A program made the position numbers and the translations under genes. A stretch of DNA of 30,527 nucleotides. It comes from Pseudomonadota bacterium (GTDB lineage: Bacteria; Pseudomonadota; Gammaproteobacteria; Burkholderiales; Burkholderiaceae_D). Numbering within the stretch: the first letter of the stretch is position 1; each line of letters starts with the position of its first letter. This document shows, one piece after another, positions 8,916-17,115 of this stretch. The notes under the pieces are model-generated. The model made no database searches, had not been told where the DNA came from, and saw nothing but the letters and a program-made list of their open reading frames with translations. Location: the NCBI GenBank assembly GCA_023422955.1, contig JAFAGG010000050.1, forward strand, positions 1 to 30,527, in the 5' to 3' direction.

Positions 8916-10050
8916 AGTGATGAGTCCTGTCGATAAACTCTTCGATCATGGCTTCGGCAAGCTGCTCCTGCCGGGAAAAATCCGTTTCCAGGCAGGATTT
9001 GTAATCCTCAAGCTTGTGAGAAAACTCGTCGAGGATTGGGCTCAGACAGGAAAACTCGTCCTGTGTGATCAGCCGAGTGCCATGAGGGAGCATGCGCTGC
9101 ACATTGCGTAATTTGGGTTCGATCTCAACGGCAATGGAAGGAATGTTGATTGCCGCCGGCAGCAGAATGCCATGCGCACGCATCGATAAAAGAAAAGCGC
9201 AGGTTTGCTTTATTTCCCCGAGAAACGCGCCTGGCGATTGCGTGCCGGGTTCCCAGATGATCCATTCCATATCCGGATATTGCGCGATCAACGCCTGGTC
9301 ATTGATACGGTCCAGCGTAATGAACACCAGTTCATGCGCTGCCTTGGTTTTCAGCAGAGCGTGTAGGAACTGCTCAATGAGAGACTTGGACATGCCGGCA
9401 TTTTTCCAGTCCCTCACGACCACGCCGATTTTTCCCGGCGTGGCTGGCGACAGCGCAGTTTCGGTCTGTTCCAGCCAGTATTTCCGGGCAAAGGAAAGAT
9501 CGGTATAGCATTGAGCATCCACACCGAATGCCTGGCTACACAGTTGTTCGCTCATGGGATCGCGCACCGTCAGGTAAGCCATCTTGCGCAAATAGGTTTG
9601 GGTACGCTGATACTGATAATCGTCCGCCCCGTTTTCAAACGGCCCGATTCCCAGCGACAATCCCAGCAAGGTATTGGATGAAAATGCGATGCCGCGGCCG
9701 TGCAAGGCTTCCAGGCAAATCCGTTTCATGACAGTGGCCCAGCCGCTATTGCGCAAGGCTTGCCAGACACTGCGCCTGGGAGCGGCCTGCCCCCTGCCAA
9801 ATGAAAAAAATTGTCCGCCTCCGCCCAGGACCGCGATGTTGGCATGGACCGGTTCTTCAAGCTTGCTGAACTCAAAGTCCGGCAGGAACTTGCGGGCACG
9901 CTCGACATGCTCGACGCCGATAAGCAGCGTGCTGCGCGGATGATGCTGCCTGAGCAAGTTCGCACCGACCATCATCAGGATGTCGTCACCCAGGTTGGCG
10001 GGGCCATATGCGCCCCTCAGGTAAAAGTCGGTCCGCCGTAAGCCGAGCAT
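8908..10050 (-). CDS. Polysaccharide pyruvyl transferase family protein
   Basis: A 380-residue enzyme of the CsaB/WcaK/AmsJ class, which transfers an enolpyruvyl group from phosphoenolpyruvate to a sugar as a ketal. Seen directly: the N-terminal GAYGPANLGDDILM motif (13-26; family form G-x-x-G-x-x-N-x-G-D-E/D), GGGGQFF (76-82), VVVRDWKN in the middle, and MRAHGILLPAAINIP (290-304) with the conserved Arg291/His293 pair followed by SIAVEIEPK. Length is normal. ATG at 10050 has an AGGAG site that overlaps the TAG stop of wecB, so the two genes are tightly coupled. Pairing with an epimerase making UDP-ManNAc and a TagA-type transferase suggests that ManNAc could be the acceptor (inference from the Bacillus/Paenibacillus CsaB pathway). 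Confidence 0.88.
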   Translation of the reverse strand: MLGLRRTDFYLRGAYGPANLGDDILMMVGANLLRQHHPRSTLLIGVEHVERARKFLPDFEFSKLEEPVHANIAVLGGGGQFFSFGRGQAAPRRSVWQALRNSGWATVMKRICLEALHGRGIAFSSNTLLGLSLGIGPFENGADDYQYQRTQTYLRKMAYLTVRDPMSEQLCSQAFGVDAQCYTDLSFARKYWLEQTETALSPATPGKIGVVVRDWKNAGMSKSLIEQFLHALLKTKAAHELVFITLDRINDQALIAQYPDMEWIIWEPGTQSPGAFLGEIKQTCAFLLSMRAHGILLPAAINIPSIAVEIEPKLRNVQRMLPHGTRLITQDEFSCLSPILDEFSHKLEDYKSCLETDFSRQEQLAEAMIEEFIDRTHHYA

Positions 10051-10059
10051 CTCAGGCTC

Positions 10060-11178
10060 CTAATTCGCCAGCAAAGTGCGCACGATTTGCGGCGCGGCGT
10101 TACCGCATCCGTAGGGATTATGTGCCAGACTCATGGCGGCGTAGGCACGGGAATCGCTCAACAGCGTCGATACGGCGGCGATGATTTTCTCGATATCGGT
10201 TCCTACCAGTTTCACGGTGCCGGCGCTAACCGCTTCGGGCCGCTCGGTCGTATCGCGCATTACCAGAACTGGCTTGCCCAGAGACGGCGCTTCTTCCTGT
10301 ATGCCGCCGGAATCGGTGAGGATGAGATGGGCACGACTCATCAAATGCACGAAAGGCAGGTAATCGAGCGGCGGAATCAGAAAGATGTTCTTGTATCGCG
10401 CCAGTAGCCGGTAAACCGGCTCTTGCACATTCGGGTTCAAATGCACGGGATAGACGATATCAATCTCGGGATAGGTGTTGGCAAGATAAGCCAGGGCTTC
10501 GCAAATACGCTCGAACCCTCCTCCGAAGCTCTCGCGGCGATGGCCGGTGACAAGAATGAACTTGCGCTCGCTTAATGGATAGGGAATCAGGGTACTGGCT
10601 TGGCGGCAGAGTGCAGGATCCGTATCAAGCCGCGACTTGATGTGCAAGAGCGCATCAATAACGGTGTTGCCGGTGACATGGATATTTTGTTGCGGCACGC
10701 CTTCGGCCACGAGATTAGCCCGGGAAATTTCAGTCGGGGCGAAATGCCAGTTTGTCAGCGCACCGGTAAGCTTGCGGTTGCCCTCTTCTGGCCAAGGCGA
10801 TAATAAATTTCCGGTTCTAAGGCCTGCCTCAACATGCCCGACCGGGATTTTTTCATGATAAGCGGCCAGCGAGGCGGCAAAGGTCGTCGCAGTATCCCCA
10901 TGCACCAGCACTGCATCGGGGCGAAATTCCTGCAGCACCGGCGTCAGCGTGAGCAAGATATTGGCGGTGAGCGTTGGCAGGCCCTGACTCTCACGCATCA
11001 AATCCAGGTCGTAGTCCGGCACGATACCAAACAGGTCCAGCACCTGGTCCAGCATTTGCCGATGCTGTGCCGTCACGCATATTTTCGATTCACACTCAGG
11101 ATGACGCTGTAAAGCCTGAATGACAGGAGCCATTTTTATGGCTTCCGGCCGCGTGCCAAATACGGAAAGAATTTTCAT
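10060..11178 (-). CDS. wecB: UDP-N-acetylglucosamine 2-epimerase (non-hydrolysing)
   Basis: A 372-residue cytoplasmic enzyme that interconverts UDP-GlcNAc and UDP-ManNAc. The whole family pattern is present: FGTRPEAIKMAPV at the N-terminus, VHGDTATT with Asp95, GHVEAGLRTGN with Glu117, PEEGNR with Glu131, TGHRRESFG with His213, and TDSGGIQEEAP / RDTTERPE near the C-terminus. The catalytic residues fall at the same numbers as in E. coli WecB (Asp95, Glu117, Glu131, His213). It begins after a 166-bp gap from the chain-length gene and is followed 9 bp later by the pyruvyl transferase. No UDP-ManNAc dehydrogenase (wecC) lies nearby. Confidence 0.96.
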   Translation of the reverse strand: MKILSVFGTRPEAIKMAPVIQALQRHPECESKICVTAQHRQMLDQVLDLFGIVPDYDLDLMRESQGLPTLTANILLTLTPVLQEFRPDAVLVHGDTATTFAASLAAYHEKIPVGHVEAGLRTGNLLSPWPEEGNRKLTGALTNWHFAPTEISRANLVAEGVPQQNIHVTGNTVIDALLHIKSRLDTDPALCRQASTLIPYPLSERKFILVTGHRRESFGGGFERICEALAYLANTYPEIDIVYPVHLNPNVQEPVYRLLARYKNIFLIPPLDYLPFVHLMSRAHLILTDSGGIQEEAPSLGKPVLVMRDTTERPEAVSAGTVKLVGTDIEKIIAAVSTLLSDSRAYAAMSLAHNPYGCGNAAPQIVRTLLAN

Positions 11179-11294
11179 AGACTCACCAAGATATCCTTAT
11201 ATTTTTTATAGGTGTCGCTGCGATGCCTGCCGCCTTACGCTTGCAGCGGGCATGATTCAAGAAATGGTCTCGCTTGCTTGACGGCGTCCCCCCA

Positions 11295-11324
11295 TCATTG
11301 ACTTCCCTTTCATTGACTTCCTTT
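11295..11324. repeat. 15-bp tandem repeat, two copies
   Basis: TCATTGACTTCCCTT (11295-11309) and TCATTGACTTCCTTT (11310-11324) are adjacent and match at 14 of 15 positions. They lie in the 166-bp gap between the chain-length gene and wecB. Confidence 0.8.
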
Positions 11325-11344
11325 TCCCTCCACACTCTGGCTGG

Positions 11345-12523
11345 CTAAGCAGGTGGAGGAATTCCTTTGGCTAAGGTGTTCCGATGTTCCGCCCAAAAAG
11401 CCATCAACACGCCCAGCATCAACCCCAGCAAGGCGCCGGCAAGGGTCAATACCACCCGCCTTGGCTTGCTATTGCGCTCCGCCGGCACCGCCTTATCGAG
11501 CTGCTGGATGAAGGAAACATCTTTGGCTTCATCGATTTTCGCCAGCTCGAACTGCTTTGCCAGCATGTCGAACAGCGTTTCCGCATATTTCACTTCACGT
11601 AGTTTCCTCACATATTCAGCGCCTACTTTCGGGATCTGCTGGATAGGGATATGGGCGCTGCCCTCACTGGCCTGACTTTGCTTTTGCAGCACCCCGAGCT
11701 GTCGCCTTAGCGCGCGCAGCTCTTCCTGTGCCCGGATGACATCCGGATGGCTGGCAGTGGCATAGGTCTTCAATGCATTGATCTGCACTTCTTTGGCTGC
11801 AATTTCTCCCTGCGCCTGCCCTATGCTGGCGAGCATTCCTTGAACCTGGCCATCGAGCTGGACCACGCCCGTTGTTTCCTGGGTCTTCCGCAATTCAATT
11901 TCCGCCTGTATCAATTGCTGGTTAGCGCTTTCCAGTTGAGACTGGAAAAAAAGCCGGCGCTGGGATGCTTCCGTAATGGTCAAGCTCTTGGTCGTGGCGG
12001 CGAGTTCTTCGACAAAGGCATTTGCCAGGTTCGCGGCAAATGCCGGATCTGCGTCTTCGGCCTGGATAACAATCAAGCCATTTTTTTCGCTGGTAATCGT
12101 GACGGCATCCCGCAGGGATTTTCTGGTTTCGTCGAGGGTCGGGGTGGCGTATTTCTCCTTCAGCTGAAAACGCTCGATCAATCGGTCGGCGATGGTGCGG
12201 CTTTGCAATATTCCCACATACAGATCATTCGGATTTTTAAGGCTGGCGACACCGCCGGCTATTGTAGCCAAGCTACCCAACTGCCCCAGAAGTGCGGTAG
12301 TGCTCGGGCTTTGCGACTGCGGCGGCATAATGGTTGCCACGCTAGCGAAAATCGGCGCCATCACCAGGCTGACTACCAGCGCCAGCGTGCCCAGCGCTGC
12401 CGATGTACCCAGAACCAGCTTCTTGTGACGACCCAGCACGGCCATCAAGTCGGACAGACGTATGTCATCCTGATGGTTCTTTCGAGTCGTCGCTTTCAGG
12501 GCGATTTCAGCTGTATCTGACAT
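11345..12523 (-). CDS. Wzz/PCP-family chain-length or export co-polymerase protein (no kinase domain)
   Basis: A 392-residue inner-membrane protein. One membrane helix near 35-59 follows the cytoplasmic segment DDIRLSDLMAVLGRHKK (Wzz domain), then a large periplasmic part with coiled-coil character (about 175-330, Q/E/A/R-rich, including a GNVR-like stretch and ASHPDVIRAQEELRALRRQ), then a proline-basic patch and second helix (about 355-378) before a short tail. No Walker A/B motifs or tyrosine cluster, so it lacks the autokinase found in Wzc. Expected to sit under the outer-membrane exporter and set polymer length. It starts 51 bp after the exporter gene. Confidence 0.87.
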   Translation of the reverse strand: MSDTAEIALKATTRKNHQDDIRLSDLMAVLGRHKKLVLGTSAALGTLALVVSLVMAPIFASVATIMPPQSQSPSTTALLGQLGSLATIAGGVASLKNPNDLYVGILQSRTIADRLIERFQLKEKYATPTLDETRKSLRDAVTITSEKNGLIVIQAEDADPAFAANLANAFVEELAATTKSLTITEASQRRLFFQSQLESANQQLIQAEIELRKTQETTGVVQLDGQVQGMLASIGQAQGEIAAKEVQINALKTYATASHPDVIRAQEELRALRRQLGVLQKQSQASEGSAHIPIQQIPKVGAEYVRKLREVKYAETLFDMLAKQFELAKIDEAKDVSFIQQLDKAVPAERNSKPRRVVLTLAGALLGLMLGVLMAFWAEHRNTLAKGIPPPA

Positions 12524-12574
12524 GAGGTTCTTTCGTAATCATCCACTTGGCACACATGCGGTCGCAAGGCGTCG

Positions 12575-14488
12575 TCAATCCTGCAGCACTTTGATGCCTG
12601 CAGCACCCAGTCCGAATTGGTACAAAATGGTGGTCCACTCTTTCAGGCTTTGTATCCACGATCTGCGTTCGATACTTTCGGGCAGCACAATCGTGTCCCC
12701 GGCATTGACGACCTCATAGCCCAAGGGGCTGAAGAACGCCGCATTGCGGGTGCTTTGGGTGGTACCGTCGGCCCGGATGACGTAGAGTTCCGACAGATCG
12801 GCGGTGCCGGTTGCTCCGCCTGCCAATGCCAGATAATCGTTCACCGCACGATTGTCGCGATAGATAAAGGCGTTTTGCTGGAACACGGCACCCAGCACAT
12901 TGACGGTGCCGGGTCGGCGAGGAATGTAAATGCTGTCGCCGTTGTGCAGCGGCAGGTCAGGCAAATCCTCTACGGTCGCAGCGCCGTTCGCCAGTTCCAG
13001 TACGATCCGGCCATCGGCACGCACGGCTCGGAGCCGTTCTGCCAGACGGCGCTGCCGGGCGATTTGAATATTAATAACGTCCGCATTTTCCTTGTCGGCC
13101 GTGCTGCCAAGACGCTGGCTGGCGGCACTTTCTATATCGCGCTCAAAACGCAGCGCCACCTCATCCAGTCGCGCTTGCTGCGTACGCCGCACGCTCTCGC
13201 GATTGAGCTTCATCGCGTACACATAACCGTCTTCCGTCACGCCGCCCAGTCGCAACAGCAGCGTACGCAGGGTGTCGCCCTTCTGGATTTGGAACACACC
13301 GCTATGCCTGACTTCTCCCGCGACCCGGACGTATTCATTCGGAATACTCACTTGTACCGGCACGGCAGCGGGCGAGAAAACACGAATGATGTCAGCCGAA
13401 CGCACTGGAATATTTCTCAGGGCGCTGCTTCCTTCTTGCTGACCGGCGATGATCTCGGCAATCCCCTGAAAATTGTTATCGATATTCTTTTCAATCAGCA
13501 CCTGCTTTCCGTCGGCCGCAGAATCGAAGCCCCCCGCCCACGCGATAATGTCAGCAACCGAAGCGGACTCCTTGAGTTCAAAGATCGCTGGCTGCTTGAT
13601 GTCTCCGGTCAATGCCACGAGTGGTCCGACTTCCGGGATGTAGATGACATCGCCGTCTTGCAGTGCGATATCTCGGCTTTTATCGCCCTTGATCAGCATG
13701 TCGTACACATCGAATGTGGTCACGGTGTTTGTGCCGCGCTTGACCTGAATGTTGCGCATCGTGCCGGCGCCATTCGGACCACCGGACACGAACAAGGCAT
13801 TGAGCAGCGTACTCATCGCGCTTAAGGTATAGGTGCCTGGCCGCACGGCATGTCCGACTACATACACTTGTACGGCACGCGTTTGCGCGATGCTCACCGT
13901 CAAATCGAAATTGCTGTAAATACGGCTGATCGCTTTACGCAGATAATCCTGCACATCGCGATACTTGATGCCTGCAACGTTGATGGTGCCCACACGAGGT
14001 AAGTAGATGCTGCCGCTTCTATCCACGGTGGTGTTGAAATCGATATCCACCATTCCCCAGCCGCGTATTTGCAGCTCATCGCCTGCGCCAATAACGTAAT
14101 CAGGATTGACTTGCACACCATCGACCGGCGCAAAAGTGTCGGGAACGTTCCCGAAAAGATTTTTGCCGAATACATTCAGACTTTTATCCACGACGAGCTC
14201 AACGTACTTCTCAAACGAATCCTTGTCGGAGGCGGTGCGGGCTCGGCTGGGTTGACTGAATGGACTGTGCTGGTCGTGGCTAGCGGACTTGGGAGGCGCG
14301 CTCGCAGAGGTGAACAACTCGCCATTGCCTGATTCATCCACGGGCGCATTACGAATGACAGGTAGTCCCGACTGCGTAGTTCCCGTGACTTGTGCAGACG
14401 CAGGAATGGCAGCCAACATGAGCAAAGCGCATGAAGCCATCGCAAAGCGATGGAGGATAGGCTTGAGTAGGCGAGATGATTGATTCAT
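12575..14488 (-). CDS. Wza-like polysaccharide export outer-membrane protein (SLBB repeats)
   Basis: A protein of about 637 residues from the chosen ATG. It begins with a basic segment and hydrophobic stretch (ALLMLAAIPASA) ending in a signal peptidase I-type A-S-A site; no lipobox cysteine is seen, unlike E. coli Wza. A Poly_export domain (YVIGAGDELQIRGWG ... DRSGSIYLPRVG) follows, then several SLBB domains (VVGHAVRPGTY, VALTGDIKQPAIF, RVAGEVRHSGVF, NVLGAVFQQNAF). The last residues (SWIQSLKEWTTILYQFGLG) can form the amphipathic helix that spans the outer membrane. It is longer than classical Wza (about 380) and fits the long SLBB class. In-frame starts also exist at 14515 (ATG) and 14548 (TTG); none has a strong ribosome site, and 14488 gives the cleanest signal peptide. 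Confidence 0.88.
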   Translation of the reverse strand: MNQSSRLLKPILHRFAMASCALLMLAAIPASAQVTGTTQSGLPVIRNAPVDESGNGELFTSASAPPKSASHDQHSPFSQPSRARTASDKDSFEKYVELVVDKSLNVFGKNLFGNVPDTFAPVDGVQVNPDYVIGAGDELQIRGWGMVDIDFNTTVDRSGSIYLPRVGTINVAGIKYRDVQDYLRKAISRIYSNFDLTVSIAQTRAVQVYVVGHAVRPGTYTLSAMSTLLNALFVSGGPNGAGTMRNIQVKRGTNTVTTFDVYDMLIKGDKSRDIALQDGDVIYIPEVGPLVALTGDIKQPAIFELKESASVADIIAWAGGFDSAADGKQVLIEKNIDNNFQGIAEIIAGQQEGSSALRNIPVRSADIIRVFSPAAVPVQVSIPNEYVRVAGEVRHSGVFQIQKGDTLRTLLLRLGGVTEDGYVYAMKLNRESVRRTQQARLDEVALRFERDIESAASQRLGSTADKENADVINIQIARQRRLAERLRAVRADGRIVLELANGAATVEDLPDLPLHNGDSIYIPRRPGTVNVLGAVFQQNAFIYRDNRAVNDYLALAGGATGTADLSELYVIRADGTTQSTRNAAFFSPLGYEVVNAGDTIVLPESIERRSWIQSLKEWTTILYQFGLGAAGIKVLQD

Positions 14489-14673
14489 GAACGGAAAAAA
14501 ATAATTAATTTTCATTCTCTTGAAGATCCGATGCACTTGCGTCCCCAAACGTTTTGCCAGTACCTGTCACGCTTGATTGCCATTGTTTGCTTATGCACTG
14601 CCAGGCACTTGTCATCGTTTTCATCCAAACCGCTAACGCTTGCCGATCAACGCTATCTGCAAGCTCGTTTGCA

Positions 14674-15840
14674 TCAGGAAGTTGTTCGCGCCGCTCGTCT
14701 TGTCTCCGATACGAGGCCGAGCGCAGCAGCAGGGTTGATGCACCAGTGGCCGCGCACCAGGCGGGTATAAACCGCCATGTACAGCAAGACTTGCAGCAGT
14801 ACCAGCATTACGGCATTGAAGAGAATATTGCCCACGGTGATTGCCAGCAGCGCCATGACGCTCGTCCACATCACCACGAAACTGGCCACCGAAGCATTGC
14901 GCAGCCAGGGCTTGCTCGCCAGGTAAGGTAGCTTCTTGCAGGCGATGCGGCGGTACAGCAAGGTATGCAGATGCAGGCAATCCGGTTGCGCGGCACAGCG
15001 CTTGCGAATAATTTTTCGGCGATAAATCGAATACAGCACTTCGATGATCGGATAGGCACAAATTGCCAGCACCTGCCAGGCACTGACCTGCGGATTTCTC
15101 ACCAGCAGCAGCACAGCGATTTCACTGACCCAAAAGCCCAGCAGGTAGGCGCCGCCATCGCCCAGGAAGATCTTGCCGGTTGGGTAGTTCAGCAGCATGA
15201 ATCCCGCCACGGCTCCGAAACCCATCATCGCCAAGTGCACCACCAGAAAATCGTTCTGCTGCCAGCCCAGATAACCCAGGGCGGCCAGCATGACCAGCAC
15301 GGCGCTGGCGGCAAAGCCATGCAGCCCGTCGATGATGTTGATGGCATTGATGCCGCCGGCCACCACGAAGGCGGTAACCAGCAGGGCAAACGGCGCATAG
15401 GCGAGCAGCGTATCGAGGCCCCAGATGTCGAGTTCATCAACGGTAGCGCCCAGCAGATAGCTGGCGGCAAAAGCACTGGCAAAAGCCGCGCTCAGGCGCA
15501 CGCTGACCTTCACCTTCTTGGTCAGATCTTCAATGAAGCCGGCCACAAAGACGGGCATGGCGGCCAGCAGTAGCAGGTAAGAAAAGGTGATCTTGTGCGG
15601 AGCGGGAAAATGGTCGGTGTAGCTGCTGCTCACCAGCAGCGCCCAGAACATACCTAGCACTAAGGCCAGCCCACCAATACGCGGCACCGGAGTGTGATGG
15701 AATTTCTGCACGCCTTCCAGGTCATGGTCGAGCGAGAATTTCCCATGCCAGCAATGGGTAATGACGATTAAGGTACAGCATGCTGCACTGCCCATGGCAG
15801 CAAAAAGGGTGATGATGACAACGTCACTGGCTGGTACCAT
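14674..15840 (-). CDS. Polyprenyl-phosphate sugar-1-phosphate transferase (WecA/MraY family)
   Basis: A 388-residue polytopic inner-membrane enzyme that starts glycan assembly by moving a HexNAc-1-phosphate from its UDP-sugar to undecaprenyl phosphate. Motifs seen: HTPVPRIGG (49-57), GFIEDLTKKVKVSVRL (101-116), NAINIIDGLHGFA (165-177, Asp171), FLGDGGAYLLGF (225-236) and the cytoplasmic HLHTLLYRR loop. About ten or eleven hydrophobic helices surround them. The canonical Asp-Asp of motif II is Glu104-Asp105 here, a form I associate with capsule/O-antigen homologues rather than MraY. GlcNAc is the likeliest donor sugar given wecB downstream, but GalNAc, QuiNAc or FucNAc are possible. ATG at 15840 has a very strong GGAGGGGGAG ribosome site. 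First gene of the locus. Confidence 0.9.
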   Translation of the reverse strand: MVPASDVVIITLFAAMGSAACCTLIVITHCWHGKFSLDHDLEGVQKFHHTPVPRIGGLALVLGMFWALLVSSSYTDHFPAPHKITFSYLLLLAAMPVFVAGFIEDLTKKVKVSVRLSAAFASAFAASYLLGATVDELDIWGLDTLLAYAPFALLVTAFVVAGGINAINIIDGLHGFAASAVLVMLAALGYLGWQQNDFLVVHLAMMGFGAVAGFMLLNYPTGKIFLGDGGAYLLGFWVSEIAVLLLVRNPQVSAWQVLAICAYPIIEVLYSIYRRKIIRKRCAAQPDCLHLHTLLYRRIACKKLPYLASKPWLRNASVASFVVMWTSVMALLAITVGNILFNAVMLVLLQVLLYMAVYTRLVRGHWCINPAAALGLVSETRRAARTTS

Positions 15841-16032
15841 TTTCTCCCCCTCCCCTACCTCTTCGACAATGCGCCAATTTCCCCCTAGAAAACTGGCAGC
15901 ATGATTTTCCTTGATGGCTTTATCCGGCGCCGTCTATGGCAGCCTGCCTCCCTCAGTACCAAAGCTCATGCTTTGCATAAGTGCCCCGGCAATCTTTTGA
16001 ATGTGAGGCCCTTAACATTTCAAAGCTCGATC

Positions 16033-16061
16033 TTTATAAAGGTTTCATTTGGTTAATTCAA
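16033..16061 (-). promoter_or_regulatory. Sigma70-type promoter of the polysaccharide locus
   Basis: On the minus strand TTGAAT (16056-16061) and TATAAA (16033-16038) are separated by exactly 17 bp and face the WecA-like gene. Transcription would start near 16026, giving a leader of about 185 nt. No other good promoter was seen between this site and 15840. Confidence 0.6.
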
Positions 16062-16775
16062 ACGAACCCAACCGATTATTGAGGCAAGGCAAATGTCAAC
16101 GGAATTAGAGATTTGGGAGGAGCCGCAGAGCTAATGAAGTTTCTGCTGGGGAACTAAAACTAATGACTAACTTTAGTAAAGAGTGGGAATGCTTTTAATC
16201 AGGTAAGTGCGCTGTTCGCATGCTTCGCCTGGCCATGCTTGAATCATTCAGGCAACTGTTCCATGAGCATTCCGGCATCGGACTTAGAGAGGATCACATA
16301 ATTAATCGCGCTTGATTTTCGTCACTAAGTCGTCGCCACATTATTGCCAGGATCGCTTGCTATCGGCTTTATTTTCTGTGCCATACCAGACTTCATTGCC
16401 GCTTCATTAGCAGCTGCCTGAAAAAATCTGGCTTGAATATGGGGATGGATATGACAGTTGCCCTTATCCGATAAGCATTCAATCTCATTGAGTACACTGT
16501 TGCCGGAACTGAAGAGCTATTCTACGGATTACATCATCAAGCTCCCACCCGAAGCAGAGGATGACCGGGCATGAAGCGATAGACATGCTTGTGATCGATG
16601 GAATGGGGGGATACGAGCCGCTACAGGGCAACATGCCTCATAGCCGTCGATAGCCGCAAGTCGCCGGTACGTGACGGACAGACTTGCAACCTGCTTGAAG
16701 AATCAGGGAGTATCGAACAGAAACTTGAGCAGCAGACTGCCCTGGCGACGCAGATCATCGCGTGCAGACATCGAG

Positions 16776-16812
16776 GCAATGCTCGCGGTTTCCAAGAAAC
16801 GGCGAGCATTGC
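16776..16812. repeat. 37-nt near-perfect hairpin
   Basis: GCAATGCTCGC (16776-16786) and GCGAGCATTGC (16802-16812) are perfect 11-bp arms. After one G-G mismatch an inner 5-bp stem GTTTC/GAAAC closes on a 3-nt CAA loop. No T tract follows on either strand. It lies about 300 bp downstream of the purL stop. Confidence 0.75.
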
Positions 16813-17115
16813 ATCATCCCGTCAAATGAGTGCGCCGCCTCCCGGCGCCGTGGCAGGGAAATGAAACTGGGTGAGGCAGGCATCTTGCGCACTACTGCGA
16901 CCACAAAATGTCGCAGCAGCGGCGCAATTGCCTGCCGCTCTGCACCCGTCAGGCCGCGCGGATAGCGTTCGCGCTTTCCATATTGCGTGAGCTGTTTTGC
17001 GTAATCTCTTCAGCTCGCTGCTGCTCTGCCCATGACAAATCCTCCTGCGCTTGCTGCGCATCAGCATGCCAAGGCTTCGCTTTTATCGAGCTTTCCAACC
17101 GCTGTTGAGACTTCT

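Larger units (their letters stand above)
15841..17115. other. 1.27-kb gap without a credible gene
   Basis: It separates the polysaccharide locus from the end of purL. The left part holds the promoter of the locus. Elsewhere only short frames occur (under 90 codons), none with a family I recognise. Two short peptides recall transposases: a 26-codon plus-strand stretch near 16500-16575 containing DYIIKLP, and a minus-strand stretch near 16910-16985 reading RYPRGLTGAERQAIAPLL. They suggest insertion-sequence debris but are too short to prove it. A long hairpin lies at 16776-16812. Confidence 0.55.

Noticed and set aside
11747..13825. Long plus-strand frames (257 and 402 codons) across the wzz and wza genes
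   Set aside because: Antisense shadows of genes with clear domains; no start signals and low-complexity translations.
16093..16200. Short peptide reading MSTELEIWEEPQS that recalls PqqA-like RiPP precursors
   Set aside because: It stops after 13 codons, the continuation would need a frameshift, and no radical-SAM or other maturation gene lies nearby.
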